Part shown: in pieces, positions 1 to 8,717 of the stretch | Layout: every line of letters starts with the position of its first letter | Numbering within the stretch: the stretch's first letter is position 1 | Origin: Streptomyces lavendofoliae | Lineage (GTDB): Bacteria > Actinomycetota > Actinomycetes > Streptomycetales > Streptomycetaceae | Reading direction: 5' to 3' | Assembly (NCBI RefSeq): GCF_014649735.1 | Contig: NZ_BMTP01000001.1 | Coordinates: 496,001-560,000 of the forward strand | Length of the DNA: 64,000 nt | The notes under the pieces: generated by a model | Seen by the model: the letters and a program-made list of their open reading frames with translations, nothing else | Told to the model about the DNA's origin: nothing | The model's database searches: none | Position numbers and translations under genes: made by a program

Positions 1-1
1 G

Positions 2-544
2 CTGTCGCTGGGCGCGCTCCTCTTCTACGTCGTCGTCTACACGATGATCCTCAAGCGCCGCACCGCGCAGAACATCGTGTGGGGCGGTATCGCCGGCTGC
101 ATGCCGGTCCTGATCGGCTGGTCCTCGGTCACGAATTCGCTGTCCTGGGCCGCCGTCATCCTGTTCCTCGTCATCTTCTTCTGGACGCCGCCGCACTACT
201 GGCCGCTGTCGATGAAGGTGAAGGAGGACTACGCGCGCGTGGGCGTGCCCATGCTGCCGGTCATCGCGTCCAACAAGGTGGTGGCCCGGCAGATCGTCCT
301 CTACAGCTGGGTGATGGTCGCGGTCTCCCTGCTGTTGATGCCGCTCGGCTACACCGGCTGGTTCTACACGTCGGTGGCGCTGGCCACCGGCGGCTGGTGG
401 CTGTGGGAGGCCCACGGCCTGCAGAACCGCGCCAAGGCGGGGGAGACGGGCGGCAAGCTGAAGGAGATGCGGCTGTTCCACTGGTCCATCACCTATGTGT
501 CGCTGCTGTTCGTGGCGGTCGCCGTGGACCCCTTCCTGCGGTAA
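2..544 (+). CDS. ctaB: Heme O synthase (protoheme IX farnesyltransferase), C-terminal part
   Basis: Only the last 180 codons are present; the gene starts upstream of the window. The protein is an integral membrane UbiA-family prenyltransferase that adds a farnesyl group to protoheme, giving heme O for cytochrome oxidase. Visible family signatures are the loop [17 protein letters not shown], the block [14 protein letters not shown] followed by [12 protein letters not shown] (second aspartate-rich motif region), and several long hydrophobic helices to the end. The next enzyme of the pathway, ctaA, lies 1.7 kb downstream on the opposite strand, which supports the assignment. The stop is TAA at 542-544, an unusual stop for such G+C-rich DNA. 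Confidence 0.93.
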   Translation: MSLGALLFYVVVYTMILKRRTAQNIVWGGIAGCMPVLIGWSSVTNSLSWAAVILFLVIFFWTPPHYWPLSMKVKEDYARVGVPMLPVIASNKVVARQIVLYSWVMVAVSLLLMPLGYTGWFYTSVALATGGWWLWEAHGLQNRAKAGETGGKLKEMRLFHWSITYVSLLFVAVAVDPFLR

Positions 545-638
545 CCGCGGACCTGTTCCGCCGACGGGCGGGTCGCGTGGCCAAGGCCACGTGGCCCGCC
601 CGTCGCCAGTCGATCTACCCGCGAGTAGCATCCTGTCC

Positions 639-1001
639 ATGGCAGACACCAAGCAGGGCGACACCACGCAGGCGGGGCCCGGAGCCGCGCGGGCCCGGGC
701 CGAGCGCGCGGCCTCGAAGCTCGCCAAGCGGATCGAGACGTTCTCCAAGGAGCACGGCGGCGCCGAGGGCCAGCTCGCCTATATCGGCCGGATGGGCACC
801 CGGATCGTCCTCGTCGGCGAGGACGGCGGCTGGGGCGACCTCGTCGCGCCGAGCCACGAGGTCGCCAGGATCGCCGCCGAGAAGGCGAATCTCACGCTCC
901 ACGAGTCCTTCGACGGCGACTTCGCGGCGAAGGTCCGCACCGGCCCGTACGAGTGGACCCGCATGGCGGGCATCCAGGTCGGCGGCCCCTCGAACGACTG
1001 A
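639..1001 (+). CDS. Small conserved hypothetical protein
   Basis: A 120-residue soluble protein beginning MADTKQGD with a charged, alanine-rich N-terminal helix (about residues 10-45) followed by a compact mixed region ending VGGPSND. It has no signal peptide, membrane segment or recognised catalytic motif. The ATG at 639 was chosen over in-frame GTG/ATG codons further up because those would run back into the end of ctaB and read as low-quality sequence. It sits between ctaB and the amidohydrolase on the same strand. Function unknown. Confidence 0.7.
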   Translation: MADTKQGDTTQAGPGAARARAERAASKLAKRIETFSKEHGGAEGQLAYIGRMGTRIVLVGEDGGWGDLVAPSHEVARIAAEKANLTLHESFDGDFAAKVRTGPYEWTRMAGIQVGGPSND

Positions 1002-1070
1002 GGCAACACCTCGGGCGGGGGTCACCCGTTAGGACCTGTGACGGTTCAGCCATCGCAGGGAGCCCCCGCA

Positions 1071-2150
1071 ATGATCGACACCCCGACGCTGGTGGACCAG
1101 TACTGCCACGGGGTGCTCCGCACGGAGCTGGGCCTCGGCACCTTCGAGGCCCTGCTCGGCCGGTCCGCCGGTCCGCCCGCGGCCGGCACCACCTTCTTCG
1201 ACACCCAGACCGGCTTCGCGGTACGGCGCTGGTGCCCGCCCCTGCTCGGGCTGGAGCCGCACTGCCCGCCCGCGCGCTACCTGGCCCGCCGCCGCGAGCT
1301 CGGGGTCCTGGAATCGGGGCGCCGGCTGCTCCGCGCCACCGGGATCTCCACCTACCTGGTCGAGACCGGCCCGCCCGGCGACCTGACCGGCCCCGACGAG
1401 CTGGCCGCCGCCGGTGCCGCCGGCGCCCATGAGATCGTCCGCCTCGAACTGCTCGCCGAGCAGGTCGCCGACACCTCCGGCACCGTCGACGCGCTGCTCG
1501 CCAACCTCGCCCGGGCGGTCCACGGGGCGGCCCTCACCGCCGTCGCCTTCACCTCCGTCGCGGCGGTACGGCACGGGCTCGCCGCCGCCCCCGAGCCCCC
1601 GGGCCCCGGCGAGGTGCGGGGCGCCGCCGGGCGCTGGCTGGCCCGCCGCGAGGCGGGCGGGGCGCTCACCGACCCGGTGCTGCTGCGGCACCTGCTGTGG
1701 ATCGCCGTCTCGTCGGGGCGGCCGCTGCAGCTGCACCTGGGTGACGACGACCCCATGACCCTCGGCGACTTCGCGGCGGCCACCGCCGGGCTGGGCACCG
1801 ACCTGGTGCTGCTGCACGGCTACCCCCACCACCGGCAGGCCGCGCACCTGACGAGCGTGTTCCCGCACGTGTACGCCGACCTGGGCCCGGCGCTGGCGCG
1901 GACGGGCGCCCGGGCGGCGGCCGTGCTGGCCGAGACGCTGGAGCTGGCGCCGTTCGGCAAGCTGCTGTTCTCCAGCGGCGCGCGGGGGCTGCCCGAACTG
2001 CACGTGGTGGGGGCGCGGGTGTTCCGCGAGGCGCTCACCCGGGTGCTGGCCGACTGGGTCCGGGACGGCGCGTGGTCCGGCGCCGACGCCCAGCGGGTGG
2101 CCGGCATGATCGCGTCGGGGAACGCCCGGCGGGTGTACCGGCTCGGCTAG
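1071..2150 (+). CDS. Amidohydrolase-superfamily protein
   Basis: A 359-residue protein resembling the amidohydrolase-2 (TIM-barrel metal hydrolase) group. The N-terminal metal motif is present as DQYCHG (usual form D-x-H-x-H), followed much later by LQLHLGDDDP, LLHGYPHH and a C-terminal FSSGARG segment in the positions where the barrel carries its metal and substrate residues. The first motif has tyrosine where the first metal histidine normally stands, so metal binding may be altered. ATG 1071 is preferred over GTG 1038 because GGGAG lies 8 bases upstream of it. Substrate unknown; no neighbour points to one. Confidence 0.72.
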   Translation: MIDTPTLVDQYCHGVLRTELGLGTFEALLGRSAGPPAAGTTFFDTQTGFAVRRWCPPLLGLEPHCPPARYLARRRELGVLESGRRLLRATGISTYLVETGPPGDLTGPDELAAAGAAGAHEIVRLELLAEQVADTSGTVDALLANLARAVHGAALTAVAFTSVAAVRHGLAAAPEPPGPGEVRGAAGRWLARREAGGALTDPVLLRHLLWIAVSSGRPLQLHLGDDDPMTLGDFAAATAGLGTDLVLLHGYPHHRQAAHLTSVFPHVYADLGPALARTGARAAAVLAETLELAPFGKLLFSSGARGLPELHVVGARVFREALTRVLADWVRDGAWSGADAQRVAGMIASGNARRVYRLG

Positions 2151-2239
2151 GCGACGGGCCCCGCCCCGGCCGGCGGGTCTCCGACAGGGCGACGGGCGGC
2201 CCGGTCCGGCGGGGCGGCCACGCCGGCGGCCGGACCCGG

Positions 2240-3241
2240 TCAGGCGGTGGGGCTCAGCGCCGCGTCCGGAGCCTGCGCGGGGATCGCGGTGGCCGGCGCC
2301 TGGGCCGGCCGCTCACGCAGGCTCAGCGCCAGGCGCAGCACCGCGATCCACATCAGCGACGACCCCAGCATGTGCAGGCCGACCAGGACCTCCGGCACTC
2401 CGGTGAAGTACTGCACGTACCCGATGCCACCCTGCGCCAGCAGCACCAGCAGCAGGTCACGGGCGCGCGCCCGGGTGTCGTCGGGGGCGTCCACCACGCG
2501 CAGGACGAAGAAGACGGCGAGCGCGAGAGCGCACACCGCCCAGGCGAACAGCGCGTGGACCTGGGCGACCGAGGTGTAGTCGAAGGGCATGCGCGGCACG
2601 TCGCTGCTGTCCCCCGCGTGCTTGCCGGAGCCGGTCACCGTGGTGCCCGCCGCGACGAGCAGACCGGCCACCACCACCAGCGTCCAGCCCAGCTTGCGCA
2701 CCGGCCCCGGTACGCGGGGCCGCGCCGGGCCGTCGCCCTCCCCGGCGCGCAGCCAGCTGACGGTGGTCACCGTCAGCAGCGCGTTGGCGGCGAGGAAGTG
2801 GACGGCGACGGTCCACGGGTTGAGCTCCAGCCGCACCGTGATGCCGCCGATGACGGCGTTGAGCGCCACGATCCAGAACTGGAGCCAGCCCAGCCGGCTC
2901 AGCCGCCGCCGCCGCGGCTCGGCGCACCGGGCCGCCACGATGAACCAGCCCACGGCAGCCGACACCACGTACGTCAGCAGCCGGTTGCCGAACTCGATGG
3001 CTCCGTGGAGCCCCTGTTCGGACGTGGTGAAGAGGCTGTCGTCCGTGCACTTGGGCCAGGTGTCGCAGCCGAGGCCGGAACCCGTCAGCCGGACGGCGCC
3101 GCCCGTCACGATGATGACCACCGTCATGACGACGGCGGAGAGAGCGGCACGCCGGACCGTTCTGGGGGAGGGTGTCCAGCGCTGGGCGATAAAGGCGAGG
3201 GGGGTCAACACGGACACCATCGTAGGCGTCCGCTTGTGCAT
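2240..3241 (-). CDS. ctaA: Heme A synthase (COX15/CtaA family)
   Basis: A 333-residue membrane protein converting heme O to heme A for the aa3-type oxidase. It shows about eight hydrophobic helices and the conserved histidine-bearing segments GLHGAIEFGNRLLTY, VHFLAANALL, QVHALFAWAV and GLHMLGSSLMW that hold heme in this family. The extracytoplasmic pair CDTWPKC near residues 50-56 matches the conserved disulfide-forming cysteines of CtaA. ATG 3241 is preceded by a GGGAGG-like ribosome site about 11 bases up; ATG 3220 is an alternative without one. It follows the ABC exporter genes on the same strand by 22 bases and could be read from their promoter. Confidence 0.9.
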   Translation of the reverse strand: MHKRTPTMVSVLTPLAFIAQRWTPSPRTVRRAALSAVVMTVVIIVTGGAVRLTGSGLGCDTWPKCTDDSLFTTSEQGLHGAIEFGNRLLTYVVSAAVGWFIVAARCAEPRRRRLSRLGWLQFWIVALNAVIGGITVRLELNPWTVAVHFLAANALLTVTTVSWLRAGEGDGPARPRVPGPVRKLGWTLVVVAGLLVAAGTTVTGSGKHAGDSSDVPRMPFDYTSVAQVHALFAWAVCALALAVFFVLRVVDAPDDTRARARDLLLVLLAQGGIGYVQYFTGVPEVLVGLHMLGSSLMWIAVLRLALSLRERPAQAPATAIPAQAPDAALSPTA

Positions 3242-3263
3242 CGATTCACGAACCCCCCTCCCG

Positions 3264-4031
3264 TCACTCCCAGCGGAAGAACGCCGCCGCCGCGCCCAGC
3301 CCCAGCACCGCCCAGACCGCCAGGATCCCCGCCGCGCCCCACGGCATCGACGCCCCGCCCTGGAGCACGTCCCGCAGCCCGTCCGACAGGGCGGAGATGG
3401 GCAGCAGCTCCAGCACCGCGCGCACCGCACCGGGGAACCTCTCCAGCGGCACGATCACCCCGCCGCCCACCAGGAGCAGCAGGAACACCAGGTTCGCGGC
3501 GGCCAGCGTCGCCTCCGCCCGCAGGGTCCCGGCCATCAGCAGCCCGAGCCCGGAGAAGGCCGCCGTGCCGAGCAGCAGGAGCAGGAACACCGCCGCCGGA
3601 CTGCCGTGCGGGGACCAGCCCAGCGCCAGCGCGATCACCGTCAGCAGCGCGACTTGGAGGACCTCGGTCACCAGCACCGAGGCGGTCTTGGCCGTCATCA
3701 GCGCCCACCGCGGCAGCGGTGACGCGCCGAGCCGTTTGAGCACCCCGTACCGCCGCTCGAATCCGGTCGCGATGGCCTGGCCGGTGAAGGCCGTCGACAT
3801 CACGGCGAGCGCGAGGACGCCGGGTGCCAGGAAGTCCACGGCCCTGCCCTCGCCCGTGTCGACGACGTCGACCGCCGAGAACAGGACGAGCACCAGCGAG
3901 GGGATGACCACGGTGAGCAGCAGCTGCTCGCCGTTGCGCAGCAGCATCTTCGTCTCGAAGGCGGCCTGCGCGACGATCATCCGCCCGGCCGGCGCGGCTC
4001 CCGGCCGGGGCGTGTAGGTCCCGCCGCTCAT
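3264..4031 (-). CDS. ABC-2 type transporter permease
   Basis: A 255-residue membrane subunit with a cytoplasmic start (MSGGTYTPRPG), about six hydrophobic helices and the ABC-2 layout: one helix after EQLLLTVVIPSLVLVLFS, then AVMSTAFTGQAIATGFERRYGVLKRLGASPL in the family-typical intracellular loop, then four more helices. Its ATG overlaps the stop of the ATPase gene (ATGA at 4028-4031), so the two are translationally coupled and form one exporter of the DrrA/DrrB kind. Such pairs commonly sit beside the suf operon and ctaA in Streptomyces. The exported substrate cannot be told from sequence. Confidence 0.88.
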   Translation of the reverse strand: MSGGTYTPRPGAAPAGRMIVAQAAFETKMLLRNGEQLLLTVVIPSLVLVLFSAVDVVDTGEGRAVDFLAPGVLALAVMSTAFTGQAIATGFERRYGVLKRLGASPLPRWALMTAKTASVLVTEVLQVALLTVIALALGWSPHGSPAAVFLLLLLGTAAFSGLGLLMAGTLRAEATLAAANLVFLLLLVGGGVIVPLERFPGAVRAVLELLPISALSDGLRDVLQGGASMPWGAAGILAVWAVLGLGAAAAFFRWE

Positions 4032-4954
4032 GAACGCAGCTCCTTGCCGGTCAGTTCGAGGAAGACGTCTTCGAGGGTGTGCCGCTCGACCGCGATGCCG
4101 TCGGCCATCACGCCGTGCTGCGCGCACCAGGAGGCGACCGTGGCGAGCAGCTGCGGGTCGACGGTGCCGCTGATGCGGTACGCGCCCGGCGTCAGCTCGG
4201 CGGCCGCGGTGCCGTCCGGCAGCGCCTTGAGCAGCGAGCCGAGGTCGAGGCCGGGCCGGCCGGTGAAGCGGAGGGTGTTCTCGGCGCCGCCCCGGCACAG
4301 CTCCTCGGGGCTGCCCTGGGCGACGACCCGGCCGCCGTCGATGATGGCCACGTCGTCGGCGAGCTCCTCGGCCTCGTCCATGAAGTGGGTGGTGAGCACG
4401 GTGGTGACGCCGTCGGCGCGCAGCTCGCGGACCAGGTCCCAGGTGGAGCGACGGGCCTGCGGGTCGAGGCCGGCGGTCGGCTCGTCGAGGAAGACCAGCT
4501 CGGGCCGCCCGACGACGGCCATGGCGAGCGCCAGGCGCTGCTGCTGGCCGCCGGAGAGCCGCCGGTAGGCCGTCCGGCCGCAGGACCCGAGGCCGAGGCG
4601 CTCGATCAGCGCGTCCACGTCGAGGGGGTGGGCGTGGAGCCTCGCCGTGTGGCGGAGCATCTCGCCGGCGCGGGCGCCGGAGTAGACGCCGCCGGACTGG
4701 AGCATCACGCCGACGCGGGGCCGGAGCCGGGCGGCGTCGGCGACCGGGTCGAGGCCCAGGACGCGGACGGTACCGGCGTCGGGGCGGCGGTAGCCCTCGC
4801 AGGTCTCGACGGTGGTGGTCTTGCCGGCCCCGTTGGGTCCCAGGACGGCGGTGACGGTGCCCGCCCGGACGTCGAGGTCGAGGCCGTTCACCGCTGTCGT
4901 GGTCCCGTACCGCTTGACCAGGCCACGGACCTGGACGACGGACTCGTTTCGCAT
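4028..4954 (-). CDS. ABC transporter ATP-binding protein
   Basis: A 308-residue ATPase subunit partnering the downstream ABC-2 permease. It carries the Walker A GPNGAGKTT near residue 38, the signature LSGGQQQRLALAMA, Walker B LVFLDEPTAGLDP and the switch histidine in LTTHFMDEAEE. The C-terminal 80 residues form a DrrA-like extension. ATG 4954 was chosen because the family alignment begins just after it (VVQVRGLVKRYG) and the longer upstream reading is arginine/proline-rich noise. It is transcribed away from sufR; about 290 bases separate the two start codons. Confidence 0.9.
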   Translation of the reverse strand: MRNESVVQVRGLVKRYGTTTAVNGLDLDVRAGTVTAVLGPNGAGKTTTVETCEGYRRPDAGTVRVLGLDPVADAARLRPRVGVMLQSGGVYSGARAGEMLRHTARLHAHPLDVDALIERLGLGSCGRTAYRRLSGGQQQRLALAMAVVGRPELVFLDEPTAGLDPQARRSTWDLVRELRADGVTTVLTTHFMDEAEELADDVAIIDGGRVVAQGSPEELCRGGAENTLRFTGRPGLDLGSLLKALPDGTAAAELTPGAYRISGTVDPQLLATVASWCAQHGVMADGIAVERHTLEDVFLELTGKELRS

Positions 4955-5156
4955 GGGCGGAAGTCTAGAGAGCGGCTCGGGTCGACCCGTCCGGCGGGTG
5001 GAGCCGGGATCGGGGGAAGCCCCGCGCGGGCGGCCCCCCGAGCCCCCGGCGCGGCCCTCCGCGGGACGGCGCCCACGCCCGCGACCGGGCAAAACGGGCA
5101 GGTCAGGGCCGGGTCGGCGGGTTCGTCCCACCTTCGGACCTGATCGTTTCCGCAGG

Positions 5157-5175
5157 TCAGGTTAGGTTTCCCTTA
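5157..5175 (+). promoter_or_regulatory. Possible iron box (DmdR/IdeR type) upstream of sufR
   Basis: The 19 bases TCAGGTTAGGTTTCCCTTA match the actinobacterial iron-box consensus TTAGGTTAGGCTAACCTAA at 14 of 19 positions, with the left half nearly perfect and the right half poor. It lies about 70 bases upstream of the sufR start in the sufR/ABC divergent region. Iron control of Fe-S assembly is biologically sensible, but a one-sided match also arises by chance. Confidence 0.35.
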
Positions 5176-5211
5176 GTGATGTACGGCACCGTCCGCCGGT
5201 CGGGACGTCGC

Positions 5212-5248
5212 TTGTCAGGTCTTGAGGAATTACGCAACAATGGCGTTG
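5212..5248 (+). promoter_or_regulatory. sufR promoter with SufR operator CAAC-N6-GTTG
   Basis: A perfect CAAC-N6-GTTG element occupies 5235-5248; this is the operator reported for Streptomyces SufR. A plausible promoter is TTGTCA (5212-5217), 18 bases, then AACAAT (5236-5241), so the operator would cover the -10 box and the start site. The last G of the operator is the first base of the GTG start of sufR, and no ribosome site lies at a proper distance (GAGG is 20 bases away), which suggests a leaderless transcript starting at or next to the GTG. Confidence 0.75.
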
Positions 5249-5982
5249 TGAAAAACGTCGGTGAGGCTCCCGCGGCTCCAGCGGAGGAACTCGCGACCGG
5301 GGAGCGCTCGACGCGCAACCGGGTCGCGCGGTCCATCCTGGATCACGGCCCGTCCACCGTGGCCGAGCTCGCCAAGCGGCTCGGCCTCACCCAGGCCGCC
5401 GTCCGCCGGCATCTCGACGCCCTGGTCGCCGACGACGTCGTCGCCGCCCGCGAGCAGCGCGTCTACGGCGCGCGCACGCGAGGCCGCCCGGCGAAGGTGT
5501 TCGCCCTGACCGACTGCGGCCGGGACGCCTTCGACCAGTCCTACGACTCGCTCGCCGTCGACGCCCTGCGCTGGATCGAGCGCACCGCCGGCGGAGGTGC
5601 CGCCGGCGAGGCCGCGGTCGCCGCGTTCGCCCGGGACCGGATCGAGTCCCAGGCCGAGGCGTACCGCGAGGCGGTCGAGGCGGCGCCGCCCGAGAAGCGC
5701 GCCGAGGCGCTCGCGAGGGCCCTGAGCGCGGACGGGTACGCTGCCACGGCGCGCAACGCGCCGGTCGGACAGCAGCTCTGCCAGCACCACTGCCCGGTCG
5801 CCCACGTCGCCGAGCGGTACCCGCAGCTGTGCGAGGCTGAGACGGAGATCTTCAGCCGTCTGCTCGGCACCCACGTGCAACGACTGGCGACCATCGCGCA
5901 CGGCGACGGGGTCTGCACGACGTACATCCCGCACACCACATCAACAGCATCCGCAAGCACGGCCGGGAGGAACCCCGCATGA
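5248..5982 (+). CDS. sufR: Iron-sulfur cluster assembly repressor SufR
   Basis: A 244-residue winged-helix regulator (DeoR/ArsR-like N-terminal domain) that senses Fe-S status and represses its own operon. The helix-turn-helix is [20 protein letters not shown] (about residues 32-51), followed by a wing with [11 protein letters not shown]. The C-terminal domain holds C178, C182 and C195 (C-x3-C-x12-C) plus C223 in GVCTTY, consistent with the 4Fe-4S site known for SufR. GTG 5248 is preferred to ATG 5176, since the upstream reading crosses the operator and promoter. Its stop overlaps the sufB start (ATGA), with GGGAGG at 5965-5970 for sufB, so it heads the operon. Confidence 0.92.
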   Translation: MKNVGEAPAAPAEELATGERSTRNRVARSILDHGPSTVAELAKRLGLTQAAVRRHLDALVADDVVAAREQRVYGARTRGRPAKVFALTDCGRDAFDQSYDSLAVDALRWIERTAGGGAAGEAAVAAFARDRIESQAEAYREAVEAAPPEKRAEALARALSADGYAATARNAPVGQQLCQHHCPVAHVAERYPQLCEAETEIFSRLLGTHVQRLATIAHGDGVCTTYIPHTTSTASASTAGRNPA

Positions 5983-7394
5983 CCACCGAGATCAGCCACC
6001 CCGAGCTCGAGGGCCTGGGTCGGTACGAGTACGGCTGGGCCGACTCGGACGCGGCCGGTGCCGCCGCCAAGCGCGGTCTCTCCGAGGACGTCGTCCGCGA
6101 CATCTCCGCGAAGAAGAACGAGCCGGAGTGGATGCTGAAGCTGCGGCTGAAGGGTCTGCGCCTCTTCGACAAGAAGCCCATGCCGAACTGGGGCTCCGAC
6201 CTGTCGGGCATCGACTTCGACAACATCAAGTACTTCGTCCGCTCCACCGAGAAGCAGGCCGCCTCCTGGGAGGACCTGCCCGAGGACATCAAGAACACGT
6301 ACGACAAGCTCGGCATCCCCGAGGCGGAGAAGCAGCGCCTCGTCGCCGGTGTCGCGGCGCAGTACGAGTCCGAGGTCGTCTACCACCAGATCCGCGAGGA
6401 CCTGGAGGAGCAGGGCGTCCTCTTCCTCGACACCGACACCGCGCTCAAGGAGCACCCGGAGCTCTTCCAGGAGTACTTCGGCACGGTCATCCCGGTCGGC
6501 GACAACAAGTTCGCGTCGCTGAACACCGCGGTGTGGTCCGGCGGCTCGTTCATCTACGTCCCCAAGGGCGTGCACGTCGAGATCCCGCTCCAGGCCTACT
6601 TCCGCATCAACACGGAGAACATGGGCCAGTTCGAGCGGACGCTGATCATCGTCGACGAGGACGCCTACGTCCACTACGTCGAGGGCTGCACCGCCCCGAT
6701 CTACTCCTCGGACTCGCTGCACAGCGCCGTCGTCGAGATCATCGTCAAGAAGGGCGGCCGCTGCCGCTACACGACGATCCAGAACTGGTCGAACAACGTC
6801 TACAACCTGGTCACCAAGCGTGCGGTGGCCTACGAGGGCGCGACCATGGAGTGGGTCGACGGCAACATCGGCTCCAAGGTGACGATGAAGTACCCGGCCG
6901 TCTACCTGATGGGCGAGCACGCCAAGGGCGAGACGCTGTCCATCGCCTTCGCGGGCGAGGGCCAGCACCAGGACGCCGGCGCCAAGATGGTCCACATGGC
7001 CCCGAACACCTCCTCCAACATCGTCTCCAAGTCGGTGGCGCGAGGCGGCGGCCGGACCTCCTACCGCGGTCTCATCGAGATCGGCGAGGGCGCCCCGGGC
7101 TCCAAGTCGAACGTGCTGTGCGACGCCCTGCTCGTCGACACGATCTCCCGCTCGGACACGTACCCGTACGTCGACGTCCGCGAGGACGACGTGTCCATGG
7201 GCCACGAGGCGACCGTCTCCAAGGTCTCCGAGGACCAGCTCTTCTACCTGATGAGCCGCGGCCTGTCGGAGGACGAGGCCATGGCGATGATCGTGCGCGG
7301 CTTCGTCGAGCCGATCGCCAAGGAGCTGCCCATGGAGTACGCGCTCGAGCTCAACCGGCTGATCGAGCTGCAGATGGAAGGCTCGGTGGGCTAG
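5979..7394 (+). CDS. sufB: Fe-S cluster assembly scaffold protein SufB
   Basis: A 471-residue scaffold subunit of the SufBCD complex, on which Fe-S clusters are built before transfer to target proteins. Family features are clear throughout: [20 protein letters not shown], the beta-helix core with [19 protein letters not shown], the conserved cysteine of [12 protein letters not shown] and the C-terminal [18 protein letters not shown] shared with SufD. Length is normal for actinobacterial SufB, and there is no intein, which SufB carries in some mycobacteria. It starts inside the sufR stop codon. A 141-base spacer with a strong hairpin separates it from sufD, the only large gap in this operon. 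Confidence 0.96.
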   Translation: MTTEISHPELEGLGRYEYGWADSDAAGAAAKRGLSEDVVRDISAKKNEPEWMLKLRLKGLRLFDKKPMPNWGSDLSGIDFDNIKYFVRSTEKQAASWEDLPEDIKNTYDKLGIPEAEKQRLVAGVAAQYESEVVYHQIREDLEEQGVLFLDTDTALKEHPELFQEYFGTVIPVGDNKFASLNTAVWSGGSFIYVPKGVHVEIPLQAYFRINTENMGQFERTLIIVDEDAYVHYVEGCTAPIYSSDSLHSAVVEIIVKKGGRCRYTTIQNWSNNVYNLVTKRAVAYEGATMEWVDGNIGSKVTMKYPAVYLMGEHAKGETLSIAFAGEGQHQDAGAKMVHMAPNTSSNIVSKSVARGGGRTSYRGLIEIGEGAPGSKSNVLCDALLVDTISRSDTYPYVDVREDDVSMGHEATVSKVSEDQLFYLMSRGLSEDEAMAMIVRGFVEPIAKELPMEYALELNRLIELQMEGSVG

Positions 7395-7450
7395 CAGCCC
7401 CCGGCCGTATCGATCACGTCCCCGGGCTCACCCGGTGTGAGCCCGCTGGA

Positions 7451-7497
7451 GCCGCCCACGGGGCGACCGGCCCCGGCCGGTCCGCCCCGCGGGCGGC
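7451..7497 (+). other. Large intercistronic hairpin between sufB and sufD
   Basis: Bases 7451-7465 pair with 7483-7497 (15 pairs, one mismatch), enclosing an inner stem ACCGGCC/GGCCGGT with a two-base loop and one bulged C. The whole forms a near-continuous 22-pair GC-rich stem of 47 bases. No U-tract follows and sufD continues on the same strand, so it is more likely an RNA-processing or partial attenuation element than a full terminator. Confidence 0.6.
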
Positions 7498-7535
7498 GAC
7501 CGCACCGAACGCAGAAAGCGAGCAGACCGACAGCC

Positions 7536-8717
7536 ATGGCTGAGGCTCAGAATCTCCCGGCGGGCTCCACCACCGCCGGTTCCATCGCGGTGGCCGCCGA
7601 GTCCACCGTCGCGACCCGCATGAGCGCCCCCCCGTCCTTCGACGTCGCGGACTTCCCCGTCCCGCACGGCCGCGAGGAGGAGTGGCGGTTCACGCCGCTG
7701 GAGCGGCTCCGCGGTCTGCACGACGGCACCGCGATCGCCACCGGCGACGGTGTGCGCGTCGACGTGGAGGCGCCCGAGGGCGTCACCGTCGAGACCGTCG
7801 GCCGTGACGACGAGCGGCTCGGCAGGGCCGGCACTCCGGTGGACCGGGTCGCCGCCCAGGCGTACTCCTCCTTCGAGAAGGCCTCGGTCGTCACCGTGCC
7901 CAAGGAGACCGCGCTCACCGAGCCGATCCGGATCTCCGTGCACGGCCAGGGCGGCACCGCCTTCGGCCACCAGGTCGTGGAACTCGGCGCGTTCGCCGAG
8001 GCCGTCGTGGTCATCGACCACACCGGTGACGCGGTCCTCGCCGCCAACGTCGACTACGTCCTCGGGGACGGCGCCAAGCTCACCGTCGTCTCCATCCAGG
8101 ACTGGGACGAGAAGGCCGTCCACGTCGCCCAGCACAACGCGCTGATCGGCCGGGACGCCTCCTTCAAGTCGGTCGTCGTCACCTTCGGCGGGGACGTCGT
8201 ACGCCTCCATCCCCGCGTGACGTACGCCGCCACCGGCGGCGAGGCCGAGCTGTTCGGCCTGTACTTCACCGACAAGGGCCAGCACCAGGAGCACCGCCTC
8301 CTCGTCGACCACAACACGCCGCACTGCAAGTCGAACGTCGCCTACAAGGGCGCGCTCCAGGGCGACCAGGCCCACGCGGTGTGGATCGGTGACGTGCTCA
8401 TCCAGGCCGCGGCCGAGGGCACCGACACGTACGAGATGAACCGCAACCTGGTTCTCACCGACGGCGCCCGCGTCGACTCGGTGCCGAACCTGGAGATCGA
8501 GACCGGCGAGATCGCCGGCGCCGGTCACGCCTCGGCCACCGGCCGCTTCGACGACGAGCAGCTCTTCTACCTGATGGCTCGCGGCATCCCGGAGATCGAG
8601 GCGCGCCGCCTCGTCGTCCGCGGCTTCTTCGCCGAGCTCGTCCAGCAGATCGGTCTGCCGGACGTCGAGGAGCGCCTGATCACCAAGATCGAGGCCGAGC
8701 TGGAGGCGTCCCTCTGA
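7536..8717 (+). CDS. sufD: Fe-S cluster assembly protein SufD
   Basis: A 393-residue paralogue of SufB that pairs with it and SufC. The N-terminal region is divergent (with DFPVPHGREEEWRFTPLERL, the usual SufD entry motif at about residues 41-60), the middle is beta-helix, and the end DEQLFYLMARGIPEIEARRL matches SufB. The segment NTPHCKSNVAYKG holds the conserved histidine/cysteine region. The ATG at 7536 gives the normal start MAEAQNLPAG; upstream codons would run through the hairpin spacer. Its TGA shares one base with the ATG of the Rieske gene. Confidence 0.95.
   Translation: MAEAQNLPAGSTTAGSIAVAAESTVATRMSAPPSFDVADFPVPHGREEEWRFTPLERLRGLHDGTAIATGDGVRVDVEAPEGVTVETVGRDDERLGRAGTPVDRVAAQAYSSFEKASVVTVPKETALTEPIRISVHGQGGTAFGHQVVELGAFAEAVVVIDHTGDAVLAANVDYVLGDGAKLTVVSIQDWDEKAVHVAQHNALIGRDASFKSVVVTFGGDVVRLHPRVTYAATGGEAELFGLYFTDKGQHQEHRLLVDHNTPHCKSNVAYKGALQGDQAHAVWIGDVLIQAAAEGTDTYEMNRNLVLTDGARVDSVPNLEIETGEIAGAGHASATGRFDDEQLFYLMARGIPEIEARRLVVRGFFAELVQQIGLPDVEERLITKIEAELEASL

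Noticed and set aside
3264..4954. Antibiotic resistance island based on the DrrAB-like ABC pair
   Set aside because: This exporter pair is commonly found beside suf and ctaA in core Streptomyces regions; nothing else suggests a resistance cluster.
5301..5314. GGGGAGCGCTCGAC as another CebR-type site in sufR
   Set aside because: Only one half matches, it lies within coding sequence of an unrelated gene and such partial hits are expected by chance.
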